Below are positions 1 to 5,974 of a stretch of 6,034 nt of DNA, piece by piece. This stretch comes from Actinomycetes bacterium (lineage in GTDB: Bacteria; Actinomycetota; Acidimicrobiia; UBA5794): positions 1-6,034 of the forward strand of contig JAUVQC010000090.1 of NCBI GenBank assembly GCA_030598305.1, read 5' to 3'. The notes under the pieces were generated by a model. That model was not told where the DNA came from. It worked only from the letters and a program-made list of their open reading frames with translations, and made no database searches. Numbering within the stretch: position 1 is the stretch's first letter; each line of letters opens with the position of its first letter. The translations under genes were made by a program, and so were the position numbers.

Positions 1-141
1 CGAGAGGTCGAATCGCTCGTCGAGCCCATCCGTGAGGGCCCAGATCGGCTTGCGAACTGTCTGCTCGCGCTCCATGTCGCGGTACAGCGAGACGAGACGG
101 AAGACGTCGCTGTTTGCGGCGGGACGGGCAGAAACAAGCAT
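1..141 (-). CDS. 5'-partial CDS, possible GNAT-type acetyltransferase
   Basis: The first 47 codons of a gene that continues beyond the left edge. The frame is open from an ATG at 141-139 to position 1. The peptide begins MLVSARPAANSDVFRLVSLY and continues through a KPIWALTDGLDERFDLS stretch. The pattern 'xxRPAxxxDxxxLxxLYRxxExEQ' resembles the first beta-strand and helix of GNAT N-acetyltransferases, but the acetyl-CoA-binding loop would lie outside the window, so this is a resemblance only. It starts 26 bp after the stop of the mannosyltransferase gene on the same strand, so co-transcription is likely. I see no good Shine-Dalgarno sequence before the ATG, and the frame stays open upstream into the previous gene, so the start is uncertain. 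That the gene is real is better supported than its function. Confidence 0.55.
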   Translation of the reverse strand, partial: MLVSARPAANSDVFRLVSLYRDMEREQTVRKPIWALTDGLDERFDLS

Positions 142-167
142 GGCACGAGCGTAGCGACGAGATGGGT

Positions 168-884
168 CTACGAACCGCTTCGACCGAACCTCTCCCTGAT
201 CCCCCATCGTGTGATCAACAAGATCGCTTCGAGGGCGATCATTCCGTTCATCTTGGACTCACCTTCGACGCGGTCCTTGAACGTGATGGGTACTTCTACG
301 ATCTCGAGGCTGGCCTGTTCGGTTCTCCAAGCCATCTCGACCTGGAAGCCGTAGCCGGATGCCTGACAGGTTCCTGGATCGATCTTACGCAGTGTTGTAT
401 CCCTGAACGCCCTGAACCCCGCTGTTGCGTCGCGTACCGTCAAGCCAAGGAGCAGCGCTGCATAGGCATTTCCAGCCCGTGAGATTGCCCGTCGGTGCCA
501 GGGCCACCCGTCGGTGCCCCCGCCCGGTACGTATCGGGAACCAATGGCAAGGTCTGCTCCGGCTGTGACGGCACCTACGAGACGAGGCAGGTCGTCGGGA
601 TTGTGGGAGAAATCGGCGTCCATCTCACAAAGGATCTCGTAACCAAGCCCCAGTCCCCTTTCGAATCCAGCGACGTACGCAGGTCCAAGGCCGTTCTTCT
701 CTGATCTGTGGAGGACGAGAACACCGCTGTCCCGATCGCTCAGATCGTCCGCAATGGCCCCAGTACCGTCGGGCGAGCCATCGTCGACGATGAGAAGGTC
801 ATAACCATGGGCACGAACCGCCTCTGCGATTCGCTCAACATTCTCTGCTTCGTTGTAGGTCGGGACGATGACAAGAACGGGCAT
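168..884 (-). CDS. Polyprenol monophosphomannose synthase (DPM1-like GT2 glycosyltransferase)
   Basis: A 238-residue family-2 glycosyltransferase, predicted to move mannose from GDP-mannose to polyprenyl phosphate on the cytoplasmic face of the membrane. The product is the lipid donor for extracytoplasmic mannosylation of lipoglycans and proteins. Seen in order: VPTYNEAEN (residues 8-16), the nucleotide-binding DDGSPDGTG (34-42), DADFSHNP with the metal-binding DxD (89-96), GSRYVPGGG (115-123), and the family-specific RVEGESKM (205-212). The length fits the soluble single-domain form. There is no C-terminal membrane domain and no fused apolipoprotein N-acyltransferase domain, unlike M. tuberculosis Ppm1. 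I chose the ATG at 884 because PVLVIVPTYNE is the usual N-terminus and GGAA lies 9 nt upstream. An in-frame ATG at 905 would add seven residues without a better ribosome-binding site. The DUF4193-like gene is 83 bp upstream, and the partial CDS follows 26 bp downstream. The family is clear; the exact acceptor is inferred. Confidence 0.93.
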   Translation of the reverse strand: MPVLVIVPTYNEAENVERIAEAVRAHGYDLLIVDDGSPDGTGAIADDLSDRDSGVLVLHRSEKNGLGPAYVAGFERGLGLGYEILCEMDADFSHNPDDLPRLVGAVTAGADLAIGSRYVPGGGTDGWPWHRRAISRAGNAYAALLLGLTVRDATAGFRAFRDTTLRKIDPGTCQASGYGFQVEMAWRTEQASLEIVEVPITFKDRVEGESKMNGMIALEAILLITRWGIRERFGRSGS

Positions 885-967
885 ACTGAAGTGTTCCATA
901 CACATAGTGTCGGTGCAGGCATTGTTCGGCTTGAGCGCGGTGGGGCGAGTTCAGGAAATCAGCGTGA

Positions 968-1312
968 TCAGCTGGCGCAGTCGAGGCAGACCTTCTTGCG
1001 TTTGGCGGCGAGTTGGTTGCGACGCTTCACCAGGAAACAGACGGTGCACACGAACTCATCGGATGCTGCTTCGTCGACCTCTCCGGACTCCATGGCGATC
1101 TCTGCGCGGCGGATCGCACGCATCTCGGCGGCTTCGTCCACGACGATGGTTTCATTTGACTCGTCTTCTGTGAGCATTTCGAGTTCTTCTGCCTCGAGCT
1201 CGTCGAGCGCCTCCGTGGGTTCGGATTCGCTGTCCCCGGATTTCTCATTACCGGCTTCGCCCTCCTCGAGTTCTTCCACTGTCTCGACTTCTTCGGTGGC
1301 TTCGATGCTCAT
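968..1312 (-). CDS. DUF4193-like zinc-ribbon protein with acidic N-terminus
   Basis: A 114-residue protein of unknown function. Its C-terminus, DEFVCTVCFLVKRRNQLA followed by VCLDC, matches the hallmark of the actinobacterial DUF4193 family, in which 'DEFTCxxCFLVxxRxQLA ... CRDC' ends the protein. Four cysteines (C89, C92, C109, C112) form two CxxC knuckles expected to bind zinc, with a basic KRR/KRKK linker between them. Residues 1-60 are very rich in Glu, Asp and Ser and probably disordered; they do not resemble the usual DUF4193 N-terminus. At 114 residues it is slightly longer than the roughly 100 usual for the family. I chose the ATG at 1312; a TTG at 1369 would add 19 residues but falls in the predicted -35 box of a promoter. 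A purine-rich GAGAGG precedes the ATG, with a short spacing of about 3 nt. No function is known; a nucleic-acid or protein contact through the zinc ribbon is a guess. Confidence 0.85.
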   Translation of the reverse strand: MSIEATEEVETVEELEEGEAGNEKSGDSESEPTEALDELEAEELEMLTEDESNETIVVDEAAEMRAIRRAEIAMESGEVDEAASDEFVCTVCFLVKRRNQLAAKRKKVCLDCAS

Positions 1313-1341
1313 ATGCCTCTCGGTTCTCTCTCTGGGCGCGG

Positions 1342-1369
1342 AGCATACCGAAGTCGCGTCACACTGCAA
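1342..1369 (-). promoter_or_regulatory. Candidate sigma70-type promoter for the DUF4193-like gene
   Basis: Read on the minus strand, TTGCAG (1369-1364) and TATGCT (1347-1342) are separated by 16 nt. TATGCT fits the actinobacterial TAnnnT -10 pattern, while the -35 box matches consensus at three of six positions. Transcription would begin near 1335, leaving a leader of about 20-25 nt before the ATG at 1312. It lies in the only gap of any size left of the tat-helY block, which supports a separate transcription unit for the small protein. This is prediction from sequence only. Confidence 0.4.
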
Positions 1370-1394
1370 TAGCTTTCTGCTGAGACCGCGATCG

Positions 1395-1409
1395 TGGACG
1401 AGTCGTCCA
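1395..1409. repeat. 15-bp interrupted palindrome, possible operator
   Basis: TGGACGA-G-TCGTCCA: two perfect 7-bp inverted arms around one central base. It lies 35 bp beyond the stop of the lipid kinase and 25 bp upstream of the candidate -35 box of the DUF4193-like gene. That is a typical place for a dimeric regulator's site. No run of T follows on the minus strand, so it is not a convincing intrinsic terminator, although a transcript could form a 5-bp stem with a 3-nt loop. Confidence 0.35.
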
Positions 1410-1443
1410 ATGCCTTGCCCACGAGTATTCGCGGGTCAGTGCC

Positions 1444-2331
1444 CTAGATCACGAAGTCGATGGCATCAGGGACGACGTCGATATCCACACTGCCCGATCC
1501 GAGGATTTCGCCATCGGCCTCGACAGGCCAGGTCGTGGGAGCCTCGATGTGGATCGTTGCTCCCGAGTACCGCCTCACACCCTTGTGGGTGAGGTGGGTA
1601 CCCATGAGGACCCTTGGCATGATCGAAAACGCTTGCCTCCTCGGTCCCCTGAACACCTGGACATCCATCTCTCCGTCCCCAAGCATGGATCGGGGTGCGA
1701 TATTCAGACCGCCGCCGAAGAACTGTCCGTTCGCGACGACGATGTTGATCGCGTCACCAACGAACGTGTGGTTATCGATTGCAACCTCTACCGAGGCATT
1801 CGGAAAACGCCAGAGCGCGATCCAGAATGCAGCCGTATAGCGCGGAGAACCTGCCCATCGCGGCAGCGTGTTTGCTCTTGCAGCGGACGCGGCGGCAACC
1901 CCGACGTTCAGCGCGTTCAGGAAGTACCGCGTTCCGAAGCCACCTCTTACGAATCCGACGTCGACGGGATAGAGGTCCAACTCCGGACGCGCGATTCGGA
2001 GCAGCCCTTCTCGTATCCCTCGTTCATGACCGAACGTCCTTACGAAATCACTACCGGATCCCGCGGCGACGATCGCGAACGTGAATCTCGTGTCCGGGGC
2101 TGTTGACAGCATCGCGTTGAGCACGAGATTCGCTGTCCCGTCGCCGCCAACCGAAACGAATCGCGTGATCCCGCGTTCAATGGCATCTGAAACGAGTTCT
2201 GCGACGTGGCCCGGCGACTCGGACTCCCTGAACGAGCATCTCAGTCCGAGTTCGTCAGCAACAGCGAGGGTCTCCCCATAGGGAGACGACGAGCGACCGG
2301 CTGCGGGGTTCACGACACCGAACCAGGTCAT
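1444..2331 (-). CDS. Diacylglycerol kinase family lipid kinase (DagK/YegS-like)
   Basis: A 295-residue kinase of the DAGK catalytic family, soluble and expected to act on membrane lipid such as diacylglycerol at the inner leaflet. Seen in order: NPAAG (residues 8-12), the nucleotide-binding GGDGT (62-66), GSGSDFVR (91-98), NVGVAAASA (142-150), FFGGGLNIAP (204-213), DGEMDV (219-224) and EADGE (271-275), the expected layout for DagK, YegS and BmrU. Length is normal. No membrane helix is seen. The nucleotide loop reads GSGSDF where GTGNDF is usual, and the NVGV segment lacks the Asp often found in 'GxGxDA'; both are substitutions, not damage. The ATG overlaps the helY stop as ATGA, with AGGGG 7 nt before it, so translation is probably coupled to helY. 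I also recall such kinases beside tatC and helY in other actinobacteria. Substrate is not determined by sequence. Confidence 0.9.
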   Translation of the reverse strand: MTWFGVVNPAAGRSSSPYGETLAVADELGLRCSFRESESPGHVAELVSDAIERGITRFVSVGGDGTANLVLNAMLSTAPDTRFTFAIVAAGSGSDFVRTFGHERGIREGLLRIARPELDLYPVDVGFVRGGFGTRYFLNALNVGVAAASAARANTLPRWAGSPRYTAAFWIALWRFPNASVEVAIDNHTFVGDAINIVVANGQFFGGGLNIAPRSMLGDGEMDVQVFRGPRRQAFSIMPRVLMGTHLTHKGVRRYSGATIHIEAPTTWPVEADGEILGSGSVDIDVVPDAIDFVI

Positions 2332-4844
2332 TTCACAGCCCCTACTTCGACGATTCCCCTATCGAGTAATTCGATGGCCCGCGCAGCGACATCCTGGAAC
2401 GCGGGAAAACCGTCCCTGATCTGGCGGAGGAGGTCAAGGAGCTGTCGCGTCGACCTCACGAAGTCGCCTGCCCTGAGATCGTCCTTGTCGAAGATGTCCG
2501 CAAGGTCGAGGCCGGATGCCCATGCATGGATCGAATCGACGAGTCCGACATCGAGAAAGCGGGTCTCGATGAGCCCCGCACTCCTTTCGTGCTCCGATAT
2601 CGAACCAGCGAGTTCTGAAATTGCTGCGATCGCAACATCCGCAAAGGCCGCGTGGGGCATGTCTGACACGTCGCCACCTCTTGCCTGATATGTGAAAACA
2701 GAGGCGAGTGCAGCGAACTCCGGCGCCGACAGGTCGTCGAAAACGCCTGTCCTCAGAGATTCCGCAAGCAGCAGGTCGAGCTCGTTGTAGAGCCGTCTGA
2801 GGGACTTCCCACGCGGCGTGAGCGACCAATCACTCGTGTATCCGGTTACGTCGAGCACGTTCATCAGCTTGTCGAACTCGACGCCGACAGCGTTCGTGTT
2901 GGAGCGCTCGATCCGGCGTTCAAGCCTCCGGATGTCGCGCTCTGCCCTTCGGGCCCTCTCGACCCATCCGAGATGCGTATCGATGTCTGGACAACCGCGA
3001 ACACCCTTGGCATCCGAGGTCGGGAACAGGAGTAATGGCTCATCGATCGGCACGAAGACGTCGAGCATGGTTCCGACTTCTCGTCGATAATCCGGCTGCT
3101 GGGGCTGGTGCGGACTCGGAAGGTTGATAGAGCCGAGTATGGAGGCGCTACTCGGCAGATCGCGCGTACGGATCATGACCCGCCTGCCCGATACGTTCGT
3201 AAGGCTGAGCTTGGGCTGTCCTCCGCCCCAGGAGCGCCCGAGGAGCACAAGGGTTTCGCCGGCCACTTCAAGCACAGTCCCGGGTTGGAGCAGCGTCGTA
3301 TCGGCCTTCCGAGTGGCGCGGCCATCGCCAGGCTCTGTGATCTGCCAGATATCACCCCTATCGCATGTCGCTGCGGCTTGGAAGGTGTCGAGATCACTCC
3401 TGCGGTCGTCGAGGTTCTGCCGTAACTGCTCGGTGCGTTGGTCCGTTGAGAAGTTGGCGAACGATGCCTCGAGGAGGTCGTGGGCCGTGGCCCGGTCGTA
3501 CCGCGCTATCAAGTTCACTGCCATGTTGTAGGTGGGTGTGAAGGATGAACGCAGCGGATTTGACCCCTTGGCTGCGATACCGGACACCTGATCGAACGGA
3601 ACGTATTGGCTGAATAGAACCACTGCAGTGCCTTCAGAATCGATGCCACGCCTTCCGGCACGTCCGGTCAGCTGTGTGTAGTCGCTCGGTTTCAAGAGCA
3701 CATGTGTCTCACCGTCGAACTTACTCAACGAATCGAGCACGACGGTGCGCGCCGGCATGTTGATGCCAAGCGCAAGCGTCTCTGTCGCTGCAACCACCTT
3801 CACGAGGCCATTCAGGAAGAGTTCTTCCACGGTCTCCTTGAACGCGGGGATGAGCCCGGCATGGTGGGCACCTGCCCCACTCTCGAGCACACTGAGCCAA
3901 CGTTCGTATCCCAGAACGGCGAGATCCTCGTTGCTGAGATGCGCCACATGCCTCTGCGCGATCGAACGGATTTCTCTCCTGTCCTGCGCTGAGGTGAACG
4001 AGAAGTTCGCATTGGCGATCTCCTGTGCCGTCTGATCGCATCCCTTCCGCGAGAAGACGAAGTAGATGCACGGCAGCAGACCCTCGGACTGCAGCTCTTT
4101 CACCACGGCAACTCGTCGGGGCGTTGAGAAGCGCCGGTGTCTTCCCTTGGACCCGGTCAACATCTTTCGTATTGCCCCGTTCGGCCTTCCGTTGTTTCCG
4201 AACACGGGTGCCATGACAAGCTGCTGTTCCCTGTGTCGGTCACGCCACAGATACATCGAGGTGAGCGGCACGGGGCGTTCAGTTTCGATGATGAGTGAGC
4301 AGTGCCCCCTGCGCTGCCTGACCCAATCGGTGAACTCCTCGGGATTCGCCACGGTTGCAGAGAGGCACACGAGGGAGATCCGCTTCGGGAGGTGGATGAT
4401 CACTTCCTCCCACACCGAACCCCGGTGGCGGTCGGCCAGGTAGTGGACCTCGTCGAGGACAACCAACCCGAGTTCGTCGAGCGCCGTGGAACCTTCATAG
4501 ATCATGTTCCTGAGCACCTCGGTGGTCATCACGATGATCGGCGCGTCACCGTTGATGACGTTGTCTCCGGTCAGGAGTCCAACCATTTGTGATCCGTGCT
4601 CGTGCGTGAGGTCATTGAATTTCTGGTTCGAGAGCGCCTTGATCGGTGTCGTGTAGAACGCGCGTTGGCCCTTGGCGATCGTGAGCGCGATCGAACCATC
4701 AGCAACCAGTGTCTTCCCAGCCCCTGTTGGGGCCGTTACCACGACGGAGTGCCCTGCCTCTATGGCGCCCAGGGCCTCGGTCTGGAAGGCATCCGGTCGG
4801 AACGGGAGGTCGTTCAGGAACCGCGTCAGGACTGATGTGGTCAA
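2328..4844 (-). CDS. helY: Ski2-like DEAD/DEAH-box RNA helicase, HelY type
   Basis: An 838-residue superfamily-2 helicase of the Ski2/Mtr4 group, close in length and position to mycobacterial HelY (about 900 residues). It should use ATP to unwind structured RNA in the cytoplasm. Numbered from the TTG: Walker A APTGAGKT (38-45), motif Ia TTPIKALSNQKF (65-76), Ib TTEVLRNMIY (107-116), DEVH (131-134), SAT (162-164), motif IV FVFSRKGCD (262-270), HHAGL (327-331), motif V ATETLALGINMPAR (353-366) and motif VI QLTGRAGRRGID (391-402). A beta-rich segment (roughly 500-610) follows, and the last 170 residues look like the DSHCT domain of Ski2-type helicases. I chose TTG at 4844-4842 because AGGAAG lies 7 nt upstream; the open frame reaches an ATG at 4916, but that would overlap tatC by 68 bp and add a Ser/Cys-rich stretch unlike the family. 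It starts 4 bp after the tatC stop. Confidence 0.93.
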   Translation of the reverse strand: MTTSVLTRFLNDLPFRPDAFQTEALGAIEAGHSVVVTAPTGAGKTLVADGSIALTIAKGQRAFYTTPIKALSNQKFNDLTHEHGSQMVGLLTGDNVINGDAPIIVMTTEVLRNMIYEGSTALDELGLVVLDEVHYLADRHRGSVWEEVIIHLPKRISLVCLSATVANPEEFTDWVRQRRGHCSLIIETERPVPLTSMYLWRDRHREQQLVMAPVFGNNGRPNGAIRKMLTGSKGRHRRFSTPRRVAVVKELQSEGLLPCIYFVFSRKGCDQTAQEIANANFSFTSAQDRREIRSIAQRHVAHLSNEDLAVLGYERWLSVLESGAGAHHAGLIPAFKETVEELFLNGLVKVVAATETLALGINMPARTVVLDSLSKFDGETHVLLKPSDYTQLTGRAGRRGIDSEGTAVVLFSQYVPFDQVSGIAAKGSNPLRSSFTPTYNMAVNLIARYDRATAHDLLEASFANFSTDQRTEQLRQNLDDRRSDLDTFQAAATCDRGDIWQITEPGDGRATRKADTTLLQPGTVLEVAGETLVLLGRSWGGGQPKLSLTNVSGRRVMIRTRDLPSSASILGSINLPSPHQPQQPDYRREVGTMLDVFVPIDEPLLLFPTSDAKGVRGCPDIDTHLGWVERARRAERDIRRLERRIERSNTNAVGVEFDKLMNVLDVTGYTSDWSLTPRGKSLRRLYNELDLLLAESLRTGVFDDLSAPEFAALASVFTYQARGGDVSDMPHAAFADVAIAAISELAGSISEHERSAGLIETRFLDVGLVDSIHAWASGLDLADIFDKDDLRAGDFVRSTRQLLDLLRQIRDGFPAFQDVAARAIELLDRGIVEVGAVK
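2339..2343 (-). promoter_or_regulatory. Ribosome-binding site of the lipid kinase
   Basis: AGGGG on the minus strand, 7 nt before the ATG at 2331, inside the last codons of helY. It supports the ATGA-overlapping start and coupled translation. Confidence 0.6.
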
Positions 4845-4848
4845 ACGG

Positions 4849-5562
4849 CTACTTCCTGAGTATGAATCGTATCGCGAGGATGGAGAGCTCGTACAGGACG
4901 TACAAGGGACCTGCAAGGAGGAGGAGCGTCATGGGGTCGCCGGACGGTGTGATAATCGCTGCGGCTACGAGGATGATAACCACGGCCCACCGTCGATTCG
5001 AACGGAGCATCCTGGATGAGACAACGCCCATTGCAGCCGCAGCAAACAAGAAGACGGGAAACTCGAACGCGATGCCGAAGGCAAGGATGAAGCGAAGTGC
5101 GAACCTGAGATACGCATCGACTCCGATCAGTGGCTGCAACGAGTCCCCACCGAAATCGAGGAGGAAGACAAGACCGCGCTCGAGTGCGACGTATCCAACA
5201 GCTACGCCGAACACGAAGAGCAGCGTGAACACGCCGGTGAGCGGGTAGGCCCATCGCTTCTCCCTCTTTGAGAGCGCAGGGGCCACGAATCGCCAGAACT
5301 GGTAGAGGATCACTGGGGAAGCGAGTACGACGCCAGCGAAGAGGCTGACACGCATGATCGCGGAGAACGCATCCGTGACCTTGAAGAACGGCAGCGCGTC
5401 GTTGCCGACAGCAACCTTGTACGGCTCGGTGATGAGATCAAGCAGCTGATCGCTGATGAAGAACGCGATCGTGGTCCCGACAGCAACGGCGATCACCGTC
5501 TTGAGGAGTCGTGACCGGAGCTCCCGAAGATGCGTCCGCAGGTCCATTCGTCCCGCGGTCAC
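4849..5562 (-). CDS. tatC: Twin-arginine translocase subunit TatC
   Basis: A 237-residue inner-membrane protein, the signal-peptide receptor of the Tat system that exports folded proteins. Six hydrophobic segments can be seen, roughly at residues 22-40, 70-90, 107-127, 152-178, 190-205 and 211-230. Family landmarks: HLRELRSRLLK (11-21), YQFWRFVAPALSKREKR (87-103) with F92 and E101 spaced as E. coli F94 and E103, FEFPV (166-170) with E167 matching E. coli E170, and ITPSGDP (204-210). The length is typical. The start is GTG at 5562, overlapping the TatA/B stop as GTGA, with GAGG 7 nt upstream. An ATG at 5547 (residue 6) is a possible alternative and would leave MDLRTHLREL. It lies between the TatA/B gene and helY, and its last codons carry the helY ribosome-binding site. 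Confidence 0.97.
   Translation of the reverse strand: MTAGRMDLRTHLRELRSRLLKTVIAVAVGTTIAFFISDQLLDLITEPYKVAVGNDALPFFKVTDAFSAIMRVSLFAGVVLASPVILYQFWRFVAPALSKREKRWAYPLTGVFTLLFVFGVAVGYVALERGLVFLLDFGGDSLQPLIGVDAYLRFALRFILAFGIAFEFPVFLFAAAAMGVVSSRMLRSNRRWAVVIILVAAAIITPSGDPMTLLLLAGPLYVLYELSILAIRFILRK
4852..4857 (-). promoter_or_regulatory. Ribosome-binding site that fixes the helY TTG start
   Basis: AGGAAG on the minus strand, formed by the last two sense codons of tatC (AGG AAG, then TAG). It lies 7 nt before the TTG at 4844-4842 and is the best Shine-Dalgarno match near any in-frame helY start. Confidence 0.75.
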
Positions 5563-5924
5563 TCGGACGCCTCGTCCTCTGCCGGTTCGGGTGCGTCATC
5601 GGCTTTGCCGGATTCGTCGGCCATCGGCTCGGTGGTCTCAGCCTTTGATGCATCGCCCTCGGATGCGTCAAAATTCAGTATCGTTCCTGCCGCGCTCGAG
5701 AGCTCGTCCTTCGTTGCCTGGAACTCCGATTGAAATGTCCGTAGCGGGGATGTGGCTTCATCGAACTCGCTGTCGAGGGCATCTGTGAACGATCTTGTGG
5801 CCTCACGGGCCTTTGTCATGAGTTCGCCAGCCTTGCGCGAGAGTTCAGGAAGCCGATCCGGCCCGAACACAAGCAGAGCCACGATTGCAATGAGCGCGAT
5901 TTCGCCGAATCCGACAGATCCCAT
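5559..5924 (-). CDS. Sec-independent translocase TatA/TatB-family subunit
   Basis: A 121-residue protein with the TatA/B build: a short N-terminal membrane helix (residues 5-20), the FGP hinge (20-22), the DRLPEL motif (23-28), an amphipathic helix to about residue 48, and a flexible acidic tail (86-121) rich in Glu, Asp, Ala and Ser. It would work with TatC as the pore-forming (TatA) or signal-peptide-handling (TatB) subunit. Its position next to tatC, matching actinobacterial tatA, argues for TatA. Glu at residue 8, the FGPDRLP wording and the 121-residue length are more TatB-like, so I leave the subunit open and give no symbol. The ATG is firm because GFGEIAL begins the usual N-terminus, but no good Shine-Dalgarno is visible upstream. 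Its stop overlaps the tatC start. Confidence 0.92.
   Translation of the reverse strand: MGSVGFGEIALIAIVALLVFGPDRLPELSRKAGELMTKAREATRSFTDALDSEFDEATSPLRTFQSEFQATKDELSSAAGTILNFDASEGDASKAETTEPMADESGKADDAPEPAEDEASE
5570..5573 (-). promoter_or_regulatory. Ribosome-binding site of tatC (GTG start)
   Basis: GAGG on the minus strand, 7 nt before the GTG at 5562 and within the acidic tail codons of the TatA/B gene. It favours the GTG over the ATG at 5547. Confidence 0.5.
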
Positions 5925-5951
5925 AAGGGGAAATTAGTACGTAGAAGGTCA

Positions 5952-5964
5952 TACGCGTCGCGTA
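5952..5964. repeat. 13-bp interrupted palindrome before the TatA/B gene
   Basis: TACGCG-T-CGCGTA: perfect 6-bp inverted arms around one base, in the 50-bp gap between the upstream gene and the TatA/B start. In a transcript it could form a 5-bp GC-rich stem with a 3-nt loop. No T-run follows directly, so it is not a clear terminator. It could be a regulator site or chance. Confidence 0.3.
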
Positions 5965-5974
5965 CGGCCGATGC

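Noticed and set aside
885..967. Promoter for the mannosyltransferase gene
   Set aside because: A TATGTG-like hexamer and a small ACAC/GTGT inverted repeat are present, but no matching -35 box at a sensible distance could be found.
1380..1443. Intrinsic terminator after the lipid kinase
   Set aside because: A short stem can form at 1395-1409, but no T-run follows on the minus strand.
708..1592. Long plus-strand open frame (294 codons)
   Set aside because: It lies opposite the DUF4193-like gene and parts of ppm and the lipid kinase; its Ser-rich product is the reverse of acidic GAG/GAA codons, and no family motif is visible.
1549..2106. Plus-strand open frame of 185 codons
   Set aside because: It is antisense to the well-supported lipid kinase, with no recognisable motif and a composition typical of a shadow frame.
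2206..2688. Plus-strand open frame of 160 codons
   Set aside because: It crosses the helY-lipid kinase junction on the opposite strand and looks like a shadow of both.
4709..5248. Plus-strand open frame of 179 codons
   Set aside because: It is antisense to tatC and the helY start; Arg/Ser-rich with no domain signature.
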